From Trebonia sp963771985 (lineage in GTDB: Bacteria; Actinomycetota; Actinomycetes; Streptosporangiales; Streptosporangiaceae), in assembly GCA_963771985.1 (NCBI GenBank), contig CAVYVO010000014.1:434001-498000 (forward strand): DNA of 64,000 nt, read 5' to 3'. Position numbers and translations under genes: made by a program. Positions within the stretch are counted from its first letter, which is position 1; every line of letters begins with the position of its first letter. The notes beneath the pieces were generated by a model. The model was not told the DNA's origin, did no database searches, and saw only the letters and a list, made by a program, of their open reading frames with translations. Of the stretch, positions 52,413-61,262 are shown piece after piece.

Positions 52413-52742
52413 TCCTTAAAGGATGCCTACGCTGACAACGGTACCAGGGCCATCTGCGCAGGCAGGACCGTTTACCCGTTGAGTCCCCGACGCGCGGACG
52501 GCACCCTGGCGAGGGGCGAGCGAGATGTGATTTAGATCACACTAGACAAACACTGTCATAACGTTCCGGAAACCAGGACGCCGGGGGCGGCGACCGCGCT
52601 GCGCATGGGAAACGCGGTGACATCAGGGTTGTCGCCTGCTGACAGAGGGTACATAGCGCTCCGGTAGAGCAAGGCCGGTTACCGGACGAGATCAACCAGT
52701 TTTTGCCATTCGGCTTGACCTTGTTGCTCCCGCGGCCTACCG

Positions 52743-52755
52743 TCACTGTGCGTAA
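52743..52755 (+). promoter_or_regulatory. BldD-box-like site upstream of bldD
   Basis: TCACTGTGCGTAA matches the BldD operator pattern TNACNCWGNGTNA at all specified positions but one (G for C at position 6). It is 41 nt before the bldD start, where autoregulation would act. Confidence 0.55.
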
Positions 52756-52796
52756 CCATTACCCTAAGCGACGAATGGCCGGGAAACCGAGGAAAA

Positions 52797-53294
52797 ATGC
52801 CATCTGAGTACGCCAAGACCCTGGGCGCGCGACTGCGCGCCATCCGCACCCAGCAGGGGCTCTCGCTGCACGGCGTTGAGGAGAAGTCCCGCGGCCGGTG
52901 GAAGGCCGTCGTGGTCGGGTCGTATGAGCGCGGCGACCGCTCAGTTACTGTCCAGAAGCTCGCCGAGCTGGCCGAGTTCTACGGAGTCCCGGTCTCCGAA
53001 CTCCTGCCCGGCGATGCCGCCCCGACGCCGATCGTGACCGCGCCGAAGCTCGTGATCGACCTTGAGCGGATGAACCAGCTGCCGAAGGAGAAGATCGGGC
53101 CGCTTGCCCGCTATGTCGCCACCATCCAGGCGCAGCGCGGTGACTACAACGGCCGCGTGCTGTCGGTCCGGCACGAGGACCTGCGCTCGCTCGCGGTCAT
53201 CTACGACAAGTCGCCCGCCGACCTCACCGAAGAGCTCATCGGCTGGGGCATCCTCGACGCGGACGCGCGCAGCACCGCTATCGAGTCCTTCTGA
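52797..53294 (+). CDS. bldD: BldD developmental master regulator
   Basis: 165 residues. N-terminal XRE-type helix-turn-helix (about 1-70; LGARLRAIRTQQGLSLHGVEEKS, VVVGSYERGDRSVTVQKLAELAEFYGV). The C-terminal domain carries the cyclic-di-GMP signature RGD, eight residues, RHED, matching RxD-x8-RxxD, which lets tetrameric c-di-GMP lock a BldD dimer on DNA. It represses sporulation genes during vegetative growth. Spacing GAGG-AAAA-ATG fixes the start. Divergent from pyrR, as in streptomycetes. The motif argues for a mycelial, differentiating or related lifestyle. Confidence 0.96.
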   Translation: MPSEYAKTLGARLRAIRTQQGLSLHGVEEKSRGRWKAVVVGSYERGDRSVTVQKLAELAEFYGVPVSELLPGDAAPTPIVTAPKLVIDLERMNQLPKEKIGPLARYVATIQAQRGDYNGRVLSVRHEDLRSLAVIYDKSPADLTEELIGWGILDADARSTAIESF

Positions 53295-53302
53295 GATCCG
53301 CC

Positions 53303-53340
53303 GCCCACCCGGCGTGGCCGCGGCCGTTCGCCGGGTGGGC
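53303..53340. terminator. Bidirectional terminator hairpin
   Basis: Perfect 12-bp inverted repeat GCCCACCCGGCG and CGCCGGGTGGGC with a 14-nt loop, placed between the convergent ends of bldD and the HEPN-family gene. Confidence 0.8.
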
Positions 53341-53343
53341 GAC

Positions 53344-53901
53344 TCAGCTCGCCGACCTGAGGGGGAGGGTCGGCTGGCTGTCTATGCCGAGCGCCCGCTC
53401 GGCCACCGACAGGAACGTCTCCGCGTCCCTGAGCAGATCCTCGGCCTCGCGCGCGGTCGCCGCGCGCGGCAGGCCCGCCTCGGCGGCGGCGCGCTTGGCC
53501 GCGCTCGCCGCGAAGAACGCCGCCCACTCGGCGAGCGCCGGCTCGACCTGCGGGAGCAGTTCCCACACACTGCGCGGCCGCCTGCGGCGGCCACCGGTCC
53601 CCGGCTCCCCCCGCGCCGCCACGATCGCCGCGGCCGCGCGCAGCGCGGCCAGGTGCGCGCAGATGTAACGCGTGCCCGGATCGCTCTCGGCGTCCGCCTC
53701 GGCCAGTCCCCGCCGCGCGGTCTCAAGCAGGTTCCGCACCGTCGGGGAGACCCGGTGCCGCGGGCCGGTGAGCGTCTGCTGGCCCCCCTGCCCATGCTCA
53801 CTCCTGTCCGGCCTTCTGTCCGGCGCGGGCACCTGATTGCCAGATCCCGCGCCAGCGGGCGTTGGCACCTCATTGCCTAGCGCCGTCAGCGTGCTGATCA
53901 T
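53344..53901 (-). CDS. SAV_6107-type HEPN-domain protein
   Basis: 185 residues. After a Pro/Gly-rich N-terminus, VRNLLETARRGLAEADAESDPGTRYICAHLAALRAAAAIVAARG and AAAEAGLPRAATAREAEDLLRDAETFLSVAERAL form the helical domain typical of the actinobacterial SAV_6107 family, classed as HEPN-like. Whether it has RNase activity is unknown. ATG at 53901 is preferred because AAGGAG lies 8 nt upstream; a GTG at 53910 falls within that site. Confidence 0.8.
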   Translation of the reverse strand: MISTLTALGNEVPTPAGAGSGNQVPAPDRRPDRSEHGQGGQQTLTGPRHRVSPTVRNLLETARRGLAEADAESDPGTRYICAHLAALRAAAAIVAARGEPGTGGRRRRPRSVWELLPQVEPALAEWAAFFAASAAKRAAAEAGLPRAATAREAEDLLRDAETFLSVAERALGIDSQPTLPLRSAS

Positions 53902-54200
53902 GGTCGTCACTCCTTAACTCTGTGCCGCAGCCTGTCCCGTCAGGGAGATCTGGCCGGGCGAAGCGCTTCCCCACGCCCCGCCCGGCCAGCTGCCGGCCGC
54001 CAGGGGTCGCGGCGGCCGGAGTTCGCCACCTACCTATTCGAACACAGGTTCGTGGCAATGTCCAGCCCATTTGCTGACACGTTCGAACCTACAGGGAGGC
54101 TCTGACATTTTGGCCGGCCAAGCGAGCGGCGCCGCGCGCCGCGGGCAACTCAGGGATGACCGGCCCCTCGGTTCGGCATCGCCGGCGTTTGCCGGGGCAC
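53902..54200. other. 299-bp region left of the IS element
   Basis: No intact host gene. The final bases GGGGCAC (54194-54200), read across the IS to TTAGGACC at 55846, restore the outer end of a type 2 structured repeat. The 3' end of the IS-borne gene runs into this stretch to a stop at 54034. Confidence 0.6.
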
Positions 54201-54564
54201 TTAGTGGTCTCGCCCGTAAGTTCGTCGGGGGTTGGATCCAGGCGGTGGGGTCGTTGAGGTAGAGGCCGCAGGCGGTGTCGAGGGCGTCTTGGCAGGTGCC
54301 GACGGGCAGGCCGGTAGGGAAGACCGATTCGTCGTAGTCGTCGTGGCTGGCGCGGTAGATCGCGAACTGCCACTGGCTGGCGGAGCCGGCATAGCGCAGG
54401 CGGCACAGCTTGAGGGTGGTGCCGTCGGTCAGCGTCGCGTTGACGCAGCTGAAGTTCCCGCGGTGGCGGATCTGCAGGCTGGCGATCTGCGGCCAGCGCT
54501 CCCGGGCCCGGGCGCGCAGCCGCTGCTCCAGCGAGGTCTTGGTGGAGTCCGGGTACCTGGCCAC
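54034..54564 (-). CDS. IS630-associated passenger protein of unknown function, reading out of the element
   Basis: 176 residues. GTG at 54564 follows GGAGGAGG. The conserved part (ARYPDSTKTSLEQRLRARA, NFSCVNATLTDGTTLKLCRLRY, QWQFAIYRASHDDYDES, CGLYLNDPTAWIQPP) is a small domain I associate with unannotated actinobacterial proteins next to IS630-type transposases. The last third, after PPTN, is encoded by the terminal inverted repeat and by host DNA beyond it, so it is specific to this insertion. Function unknown; a role in transposition is only a guess. Confidence 0.65.
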   Translation of the reverse strand: MARYPDSTKTSLEQRLRARARERWPQIASLQIRHRGNFSCVNATLTDGTTLKLCRLRYAGSASQWQFAIYRASHDDYDESVFPTGLPVGTCQDALDTACGLYLNDPTAWIQPPTNLRARPLSAPANAGDAEPRGRSSLSCPRRAAPLAWPAKMSEPPCRFERVSKWAGHCHEPVFE

Positions 54565-55848
54565 GGCGGCCTCCTCCCGAGGACCTTTGGCGATCACTGG
54601 CGCGCCGGGCACTGGCGCGGGTACGGCATAAAGCGGGGGTCATTCACGTATCAGAACGCATGCCTATGTCAAGCCCATACCAGATTGCCCTGTCCGGCCA
54701 GGAACAGGCGGTGCTGGCGGCTCGGGCACGGTCGGTGCGCGGGTCCTACCGGGACCGGCTGCGGGCCGTGATCGTGCTGGCCGCTGCGGCCGGGCAGGCC
54801 AACGCGGCGATCGCCGCCGAGCTGGGGATATGCACCGACACGGTCCGCAAGTGGCGCCGCCGGTTCGCGGAGGGCCGGCTGGCCGGGCTGGCCGATGCCC
54901 CGCGCAGCGGCCGCCCGCCGGCCTTCACCGCCACCGACCGGGCCGAGGCCGTCGCGCTGGCGTGCGCGCTGCCGGCCGAGTCGGGGGTGCCGCTGTCCAA
55001 GTGGAGCGGCCCGGACCTGGCCCGCGAGCTGGCCGCCCGCCGCGGCATCGCGGCCTCGGCATCCACGGTTCGCCGGTGGCTGGCCGGCGACGCCCTCAAG
55101 CCCTGGCAGCACCGGTCCTGGATCTCCGTCCGCGACCCGCAGTTCGCAGAAAAGGCCGCCCGGGTGCTGGACCTGTACGCCGGGATCTGGGACCGCCGGC
55201 CGCTGGGCCCGGATGACTATGTGATCTGCGCCGATGAGAAGACCTCCATCCAGGCCCGGTGCCGCTGCCACCCCACCCTGCCGCCGGGGAAAGCCCGCGC
55301 GATGCGGGTGGAGCACGACTACGAGCGGCGCGGCGCGCTGGCTTACCTGGCCGCCTGGGATGTCCGCCGCGGCCGGGTCGCCGGACGGTGTGAGGACACC
55401 ACCGGGATCGCGCCGTTCGCCCGGCTGGCAGAGCGGGTGATGACCACCGAGCCGTACGCCAGCGCGGACCGGGTGTTCTGGATCGTCGATAACGGGTCCT
55501 CCCACCGCGGCGCCGCCGCGGCCGAGCGGATGGCCGCCGCCTGGCCGAACGCGCAGCTGATCCACCTGCCCGCGCACGCCTCCTGGCTGGACCAGGCGGA
55601 AATCTATTTCTCTGTCGTCCAGCGCAAAGTCCTGACCCCCAGCGACTTCACCGATCTGGACCAGATCCGCGACCGCCTCGCTGCGTTCGAGACCCGCTAC
55701 AACGCCATCGCCCGGCCGTTTGACTGGAAATTCACCCGGACCGACCTCAGCGACCTGCTGCGCCGCATCGACATCCACGCCAAGACCGAGACTCACGCCC
55801 TGGCAGCATGACCACTACCCCCGACGAACTTACGAACCAGACCACTTA
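54201..55848. mobile_element. IS630-family insertion sequence
   Basis: Terminal inverted repeats start GTGGTCTCGCCCGTAAGTTC (left, 54204) and GTGGTCTGGTTCGTAAGTTC (right, read inward from 55845), both continuing GTCGGGGGT. TTA flanks both ends (54201-54203 and 55846-55848), consistent with duplication at a TA-containing target. The element is 1,642 bp between the repeats and carries a full transposase gene plus a divergent passenger gene. Confidence 0.9.
54660..55811 (+). CDS. IS630-family DDE transposase
   Basis: 383 residues, single intact frame. N-terminal helix-turn-helix/winged-helix part (about 15-110): NAAIAAELGICTDTVRKWRRRFAEGRLAGL. Catalytic triad: Asp in ICADEKTSI, Asp in FWIVDNGSSHRG, Glu in ASWLDQAEIYFSVVQRKVL. 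All motifs are intact, so the element may still be active. Ends just before the right inverted repeat. Confidence 0.95.
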   Translation: MPMSSPYQIALSGQEQAVLAARARSVRGSYRDRLRAVIVLAAAAGQANAAIAAELGICTDTVRKWRRRFAEGRLAGLADAPRSGRPPAFTATDRAEAVALACALPAESGVPLSKWSGPDLARELAARRGIAASASTVRRWLAGDALKPWQHRSWISVRDPQFAEKAARVLDLYAGIWDRRPLGPDDYVICADEKTSIQARCRCHPTLPPGKARAMRVEHDYERRGALAYLAAWDVRRGRVAGRCEDTTGIAPFARLAERVMTTEPYASADRVFWIVDNGSSHRGAAAAERMAAAWPNAQLIHLPAHASWLDQAEIYFSVVQRKVLTPSDFTDLDQIRDRLAAFETRYNAIARPFDWKFTRTDLSDLLRRIDIHAKTETHALAA

Positions 55849-55947
55849 GGACCTCAAACCTCCGGACAAATAGGGCATATGGGACAAGAAAATGGAGGTT
55901 TAGGGTCCTAAGTCGTCTGACTGTCTCACTATCTGAGATACGGCACC
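55845..55947 (-). repeat. Structured dispersed repeat type 2, copy 2 (interrupted by the IS)
   Basis: On the minus strand: GGTGCC, hairpin TCTCA-GATAG-TGAGA, then stem CTTAGGACCCTAAACCTCC (55912-55894) against GGAGGTTTGAGGTCCTAAG (55863-55845) around a loop with CCTATTTGTCC. Same layout as 14027-14133 with paired base changes in the stem. The IS630 element sits in its outer end. Confidence 0.85.
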
Positions 55948-56181
55948 AGCGCAGGAGACCTACAGGAATTTCATCCGGAGTGATCGGCACGCGTCGGTCT
56001 TCCACCTGACCGTCCCGGGCGTGTTGCCGGGGCGCGCCTTGCCGTGGCGGTGCGTGGTGTGGCATCAGGTGCCCGTGGGACTGCTGATGCGAGCCGGAGA
56101 GGCCACAGGGAGCCCGACGGGGCAGTGGCGGAGAGTCGCGAATCCGGGTGCGGGGGGCGGGGGTTCGGCATAGTTAGGTGG

Positions 56182-58590
56182 GTGTCAAAGTCACCGGTTG
56201 CGCGCAGGTTCGTGCTTCGGGGGGGCGTGGTCGGGGCGACCGCGGCGTCGCTGGGATTGCTCGGCGCGGGCAGCGCCGCGGGCGCGGCGGATGCGGAAGG
56301 TGGCGCGGAAGCGGCGGCCGGGGGCGGGGCGCGGAGTTATGACTTCAACCAGCGCTGGCTGTTCGGCGGGCCGTACGTGACAGGGGCTGAGCTGCCGGGA
56401 CACGACGACAGCCGGTTCGCCCGCGTCACGCTGCCGCATACCGTCACGGGGCTGTCCTGGGCCGACTGGGACTACGCCAGCTGGCAGCGCGTCTGGATCT
56501 ACCGCAAGCACTTCGACGGCGCGGCCGTCGGCGGCGGCCGGGTGCTTGTGACCTTCGACGGGGTGATGACCAGCGCCACCGTCGTGCTCAACGGCGCGAC
56601 GATCGCCAGCCACCAGGGCGGTTACCTGCCCTTCACGGCCGAACTCACCGGCCGCCTCCGCCGCGGCGACAACGTGCTCGCGGTGATCGCGGACGGCCGC
56701 TGGCTTACGGACGTCCCGCCGGACGCCGAGAGCGGCGGCCCGGCGACGATGGACTATCTGCAGCCGGCCGGCATCTACCGGGACGTCCGGCTGAACGTCG
56801 TCCCCGAGATCTACCTGGCGGACGTCTTCGCCCGCCCGGAGAACGTGCTCAGCCCGGACCGCGCGATCAAGGTCCAGGCGACCGTGCACGCCGGGACCGT
56901 CCCCGCGGGCCGGACGGCGACCGTCACCAGCGACCTGCTCGACGGCTCCCGCGTGCTCGGCACCGCCACGACCACGCTGCGGATCGGCAAGACAGGGACT
57001 GCCGCCGCGCGGCTGACGATCGGCGGCTTCGGCGCGGTCGGCTACTGGTCGCCCGAGAACCCGAGGCTGTACGCGGTGCGGACCACCCTGTCCTACCAGG
57101 GCGGCACCCACACCGTGAGCACCACGACCGGCTTCCGCGAGGCCGTCTTCACGACCGGCGGGTTCTACCTCAACGGCAGCCGGTATGAGATCTTCGGCCT
57201 CAACAGGCACCAGATGTTCCCCTACCTCGGGATGGCGGCCCCGGCGCGGCTCCAGCGCAAGGACGCGGAGATCCTCAAGAACCAGCTCAACGCGAACATG
57301 GTCCGCTGTTCGCACTACCCGCAGTCGCCGCACTTCCTCGACGCCTGCGACGAGCTCGGCATCATGGTCTGGCAAGAGCCGCCCGGCTGGGTGCACGTCG
57401 GCGGCGCCGCCTTCAAGGAGCAGGTGCTGGAGAACGTGCGCGACATGGTGATCCGCGACCGGAACCGGCCGTCGGTGATCGTCTGGGGCACCCGGCTCGA
57501 CGAGACGAAGAACTACCCCAGCCTGTACGCGAAGGCCAGGGAGATCGCCTATGCCAACGACGGGTCGCGGCAGACCGCCGGCGCGGTGACGTTCCACTCC
57601 ACCGCGGGCTGGGCCGAGGACGTGTTCTCCTACGACGACTACCACATCGTCGACGGGACCCCCGAGCTCTACCCGCCCGTCCCCGGCGTCCCGTACCTGG
57701 TCAGCGAGGCGGTCGGGGCCGGGGTGAACCCGGCCTACCGGTGGTCCGACCCGCCGGCGGTGCTGGCCAACCAGGCGTTCGCCCACGCTCTCGTGCACGA
57801 GCAGGCGCGGGCCGGCCCCGGATACGCGGGGCTGATCGCCTGGGCGGGCTTCGACTACTACTCGGCGCCGTCCGGCACCGCTGAGGCGCGCGTCAAGAAC
57901 TGGCGGTCGATGCGCACGCCCGGCGTCGTGGACGTCTTCCGGGTGTCCAAGCCGGGGGCGGCCATCTACCAGTCGCAGGCCGACCCAGCGGCCGGGGCGG
58001 TGATCGTGCCGGTGTTCTGGTGGGACGACCGGACCCCGCCCGGGGCGGACGCGATGTTCGCCACCAACTGCGACCGGCTGGAGATCTACGCCGACGGCAC
58101 CCACCTGGCCACGGCCTACCCGGACACGCGGCGGTTCGGCCACCTGGCGTGCCCGCCCGTGTTCGCGGACCTCACGATGGCAGGCGCCCTGCCTGAGCTG
58201 CGGGTAGACGGCTACACCGGGACGGCGCTCGCCGCTACGCTGGCGATGTCCGCCGACACCAGCAAGGACCGGCTGCGCCTCGCGGCAGGCGACACCTCGA
58301 TCGTCGCCGACGGGTCGGATGCCACGTCGGTCACGTTCCGCGCCACCGACGCGTACGGCAACCACCGCCCGCACGTGACCGGCGACGTCACCCTGACGGT
58401 CACCGGGCCGGCGAGCCTGGTGGGGAGCAACCCGTTTCCGTTCGGCACCTTCGGCGGGGTCGGCGGCGCGTTCGTGCGGTCGGTGCCCGGCGAGGCGGGC
58501 CGGGTGACGGTCACCGCGCGGCACGCCACCTTGGGGAGCGCCGGTGTGGTCGTGACAGTCGCCCCGGCCCGTTCAGGAGAATTCTTGTGA
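56182..58590 (+). CDS. Tat-exported glycoside hydrolase family 2 protein (beta-galactosidase-like)
   Basis: 802 residues. The N-terminus ARRFVLRGGVVGATAASLGLLG is a Tat-like signal (twin Arg, then a hydrophobic run), so the enzyme is probably secreted folded. GH2 parts follow in order: sugar-binding jelly roll (RVWIYRKHFDG, GGYLPFTAELT), immunoglobulin-like domain, TIM barrel with FGLNRHQMFPYLGMA, MVRCSHYPQSPHFLDACDELG, the acid/base region IVWGTRLDET and nucleophile Glu in YLVSEAVG, then C-terminal beta domains. The residue before the acid/base Glu is Asp, where clan GH-A enzymes almost always have Asn. GTG at 56182 starts right before the signal peptide. Substrate not determined. Confidence 0.88.
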   Translation: MSKSPVARRFVLRGGVVGATAASLGLLGAGSAAGAADAEGGAEAAAGGGARSYDFNQRWLFGGPYVTGAELPGHDDSRFARVTLPHTVTGLSWADWDYASWQRVWIYRKHFDGAAVGGGRVLVTFDGVMTSATVVLNGATIASHQGGYLPFTAELTGRLRRGDNVLAVIADGRWLTDVPPDAESGGPATMDYLQPAGIYRDVRLNVVPEIYLADVFARPENVLSPDRAIKVQATVHAGTVPAGRTATVTSDLLDGSRVLGTATTTLRIGKTGTAAARLTIGGFGAVGYWSPENPRLYAVRTTLSYQGGTHTVSTTTGFREAVFTTGGFYLNGSRYEIFGLNRHQMFPYLGMAAPARLQRKDAEILKNQLNANMVRCSHYPQSPHFLDACDELGIMVWQEPPGWVHVGGAAFKEQVLENVRDMVIRDRNRPSVIVWGTRLDETKNYPSLYAKAREIAYANDGSRQTAGAVTFHSTAGWAEDVFSYDDYHIVDGTPELYPPVPGVPYLVSEAVGAGVNPAYRWSDPPAVLANQAFAHALVHEQARAGPGYAGLIAWAGFDYYSAPSGTAEARVKNWRSMRTPGVVDVFRVSKPGAAIYQSQADPAAGAVIVPVFWWDDRTPPGADAMFATNCDRLEIYADGTHLATAYPDTRRFGHLACPPVFADLTMAGALPELRVDGYTGTALAATLAMSADTSKDRLRLAAGDTSIVADGSDATSVTFRATDAYGNHRPHVTGDVTLTVTGPASLVGSNPFPFGTFGGVGGAFVRSVPGEAGRVTVTARHATLGSAGVVVTVAPARSGEFL

Positions 58591-58595
58591 TGGTT

Positions 58596-59516
58596 TTACA
58601 TGGGGAGCACGTAGGCGGCGGAGTCACCGGCGATCGCCCGGCTGGTCTCGCCGCTGACGCTCACCGCGGCGTCGCCAGCCACCGTGACCCGGTGCATCCG
58701 GCGCGGCAGGTCGGCGTAGTCGTCGATCGCGTAGTGCTGGGTGGCGCGGTTGTCCCACATCGCGAGGTCACCGGGCGCCCACCGCCAGCGCACCGTGTTC
58801 TCCAGCCGTGTCACGTGCTGCTGGAACAGGTCGAACAGGTACCTGGAGTCGCTCGCGGACACGCCGAGGATGCGACGGACGAACTGGCCGAGCAGCAGCG
58901 ACCGCTCCCCCGTCTCGGGGTGCACGCGGACCACCGGGTGCTCGGTCTGGTAGACGGTCGAGGTGAACACCTCGCGGAAGTGCTTGTGGTCCTTTTCCGA
59001 CTTCTCCTGCACGCCGCCGCCGCTGCGGGTCGCGTAGTCATAGTCGTTGGAGTGCAGCGCCCACAGCTGCTGCGCGAAGCTCTGCAGCGCCGGGGACAGG
59101 CTCTCGTAGGCGGTGACGGTGTTCGCCCAGGACGTGTCGCCGCCGTAGGGCGGCAGCGTGATCGCCCGCAGCACCGAGATCGCCGGCGGCCGGTCCACGA
59201 ACGTCACGTCGGTGTGCCATGCGTTGGCCTTGCCGCCGCCGCGCTGGGCGTCCAGCTCGAAGACGTGTTTATCGGCCTCGGTGCCCGGCACGGTGGGGTG
59301 CGCCGTGGTCAGGTCGCCGAACAGCCGCGCGAAGCCCGCGTGCGCCGCGTCGTCCAGGTGGTCCTGGCCGCGGAAGAAGACGACCTTGTGCTCGAGGAGC
59401 GCGTCCCTGATGACCTTGAGGATGCCGGGGGGCAGATCCGGGCTCAAGGAGATGCCGGTGATCTCGGCACCGATGTGACCGGCGATCTTCCGTACGTCGA
59501 CGGCTGGTGCGGACAT
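58596..59516 (-). CDS. TauD/TfdA-family 2-oxoglutarate-dependent dioxygenase
   Basis: 306 residues. Fe(II) ligands are His and Asp of AWHTDVTFVDRPP and His of NRATQHYAIDDY; the 2-oxoglutarate Arg is in RRMHRVTVAG. Similar to taurine dioxygenase, but no taurine transporter genes lie nearby, so the substrate could be another sulfonate or an alkyl sulfate. Ends 5 bp from the GH2 stop, tail to tail. Confidence 0.9.
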   Translation of the reverse strand: MSAPAVDVRKIAGHIGAEITGISLSPDLPPGILKVIRDALLEHKVVFFRGQDHLDDAAHAGFARLFGDLTTAHPTVPGTEADKHVFELDAQRGGGKANAWHTDVTFVDRPPAISVLRAITLPPYGGDTSWANTVTAYESLSPALQSFAQQLWALHSNDYDYATRSGGGVQEKSEKDHKHFREVFTSTVYQTEHPVVRVHPETGERSLLLGQFVRRILGVSASDSRYLFDLFQQHVTRLENTVRWRWAPGDLAMWDNRATQHYAIDDYADLPRRMHRVTVAGDAAVSVSGETSRAIAGDSAAYVLPM

Positions 59517-59652
59517 GCGGTACTTCCTTCCCGATTGAGGCTCCTGCTTCTTCTTCGATTGTGATCAAATCAGCAGCCTCATATTTATGTCAATAATTCC
59601 GACCTATTTACTAGTATTCTGTGCCGGCGGACGGGACAGTAAGCTGGCGGTG

Positions 59653-60318
59653 ATGAGGCAGACGGTCATGTTCACCGAGCTCGGGCCCGCTGAATTCCGG
59701 TCGGCGATCAGCAGATTCATCGCCGTGTACACGGCCGCGATGAACCCGCCGGAGCGGATGCTCGCCGGGCGGGAGGCCATCTTGGAGCGGCACGCCGCCA
59801 ACCCGGGGTTCCGCGCGCTCGCGGCGACGGCGACCAGGGAGGATGAGCCGTCAGGGGCGCCGCTGGGGCCGCCGGGCGTGGTGGCCGGATTCACGTACGG
59901 CTTCCACGGGACGCCCGGCCAGTGGTGGCATGACACGGTGGCCGGAGCCCTGACGCTGTCCTCAGGGTCTTCGCTGTGGTCTTCGGCGCGTTCCGCCCGG
60001 GGGGCCGCGGGCGGGGGCTGGCTCGACGACTCCTTCGAGGTCGCGGAGCTGCACGTGCTGCCGTCCTATCAGGGCATGGGAATCGGGCGCGGGCTGCTGC
60101 TGCGGCTGACCACGGGACGGCCGGAGCGCACCGCCGTGCTGTCCACCGCGGACGCCGAGTCACGAGCGCGCCGGCTGTACCGGGGGGTGGGGTTCACCGA
60201 CCTCCTGACCGGGTTCCGGTTCTCGGGCGCCGAGCCGCCCTACGCGGTGATGGGCGCGCGGCTGCCGCTGCTCGCCGCGCCGGCGGTTCCGCGTTCGGCC
60301 AGCCCGAGCAGCTGGTAG
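59653..60318 (+). CDS. GNAT-family N-acetyltransferase
   Basis: 221 residues. The acetyl-CoA site is in EVAELHVLPSYQGMGIGRGLLLRL, followed by LSTADAESRARRLYRGVGF. ATG at 59653 is chosen because TAAGCT lies exactly 7 nt upstream and no ribosome-binding site supports an earlier start. The 3' end overlaps the convergent metF by 79 bp. Substrate unknown. Confidence 0.85.
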   Translation: MRQTVMFTELGPAEFRSAISRFIAVYTAAMNPPERMLAGREAILERHAANPGFRALAATATREDEPSGAPLGPPGVVAGFTYGFHGTPGQWWHDTVAGALTLSSGSSLWSSARSARGAAGGGWLDDSFEVAELHVLPSYQGMGIGRGLLLRLTTGRPERTAVLSTADAESRARRLYRGVGFTDLLTGFRFSGAEPPYAVMGARLPLLAAPAVPRSASPSSW

Positions 60319-61262
60319 ATCTCCCGGGTCGCGCGCGACCCGTTGAGCGTGTAGAAGTGCAGGCCCGGGGCTTCCTCGCCGAGCAGCCGGTCGGCCAGCC
60401 CGGCGGCGTAGGTGACGCCGATCTCCCGCAGCGCCGCCTTGTCGCCTTTCTCGTCGGCCTTGCGCAGTTGCCCCAGCAGGTCGGCGGGCACCCGGCAGCC
60501 GCCGAGCTCCAGCGCCTTCTCGACCACCCGCAGGCTGGTGACCGGCATGATGCCGGGGATGATCGGGACGTCGCAGCCGTGCTTGAGCACGCGGTCCCGC
60601 AGACGGAGGTAGTCCTCGGCGTAGAAGAACATCTGAGTGATCGCGAAGTCCGCGCCGGCCCGGCACTTCGCCACGAAGTGCCTCGTGTCGGCCTCTGCAT
60701 CGGGGGAACGCGGGTGCAGCTCGGGGAAGGCGGCTACGCCGACGCAGAACTCGCCGGACGACTTGACGAGCCGGACAAGCTCGTCGGCGTGGCTGAGGCC
60801 CCGCGGATGGGGGACCCACTCCGCGTTCGGGTCGCCTGGCGGGTCGCCGCGCAGCGCGAGGACGTTGCGCACGCCCACATCGGCGTACGAGCCGATCACG
60901 TGCCTGAGCTCCTGAACGGAGTGGCTGACGGCGGTGAGATGCCCCACCGGAGTCAGCGACGTCTGCGCGGCGATCTTCCCGGTCACCCGGACCGTCCGGT
61001 CCCTGGTGGAACCGCCCGCCCCGTACGTCACCGAGACGAAGGTCGGCTTCAGGGCCTCGAGCTGCCGGATGGCACGCCACAGCTGCTGCTCGTCCAGCTG
61101 CGTTTTCGGCGGCATGAACTCGAACGAGAACGACTTCCCGCCCGCCTTGAGCAGCTCGGAGATCAGCGGCGCCCGGCCTGTCCGGCCTGCTGGGTCTGTC
61201 TGGCCTGTTCGGCCTGTTCGGCCTGCTCGGTGGGCGGAGGCGCGACGCGGTCGTGGCGGCAT
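60240..61262 (-). CDS. metF: Methylenetetrahydrofolate reductase
   Basis: 340 residues. FAD TIM barrel: SFEFMPPKTQLDEQQLW, SVTYGAGGSTRDRTV, NVLALRGDPPGD, ITQMFFYAEDYLRLRDR, PIIPGIMPVTS. Provides 5-methyl-THF for methionine synthesis. ATG at 61262 is preferred: TATGCT is 7 nt upstream, and earlier in-frame ATGs overlap a TGTGACCGCGTCACA palindrome. Residues 10-30 are a Gly-Arg-Thr repeat of low complexity (GRTGRTGQTDPAGRTG) not found in ordinary MetF. Confidence 0.93.
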   Translation of the reverse strand: MPPRPRRASAHRAGRTGRTGQTDPAGRTGRAPLISELLKAGGKSFSFEFMPPKTQLDEQQLWRAIRQLEALKPTFVSVTYGAGGSTRDRTVRVTGKIAAQTSLTPVGHLTAVSHSVQELRHVIGSYADVGVRNVLALRGDPPGDPNAEWVPHPRGLSHADELVRLVKSSGEFCVGVAAFPELHPRSPDAEADTRHFVAKCRAGADFAITQMFFYAEDYLRLRDRVLKHGCDVPIIPGIMPVTSLRVVEKALELGGCRVPADLLGQLRKADEKGDKAALREIGVTYAAGLADRLLGEEAPGLHFYTLNGSRATREIYQLLGLAERGTAGAASSGSRAPITA

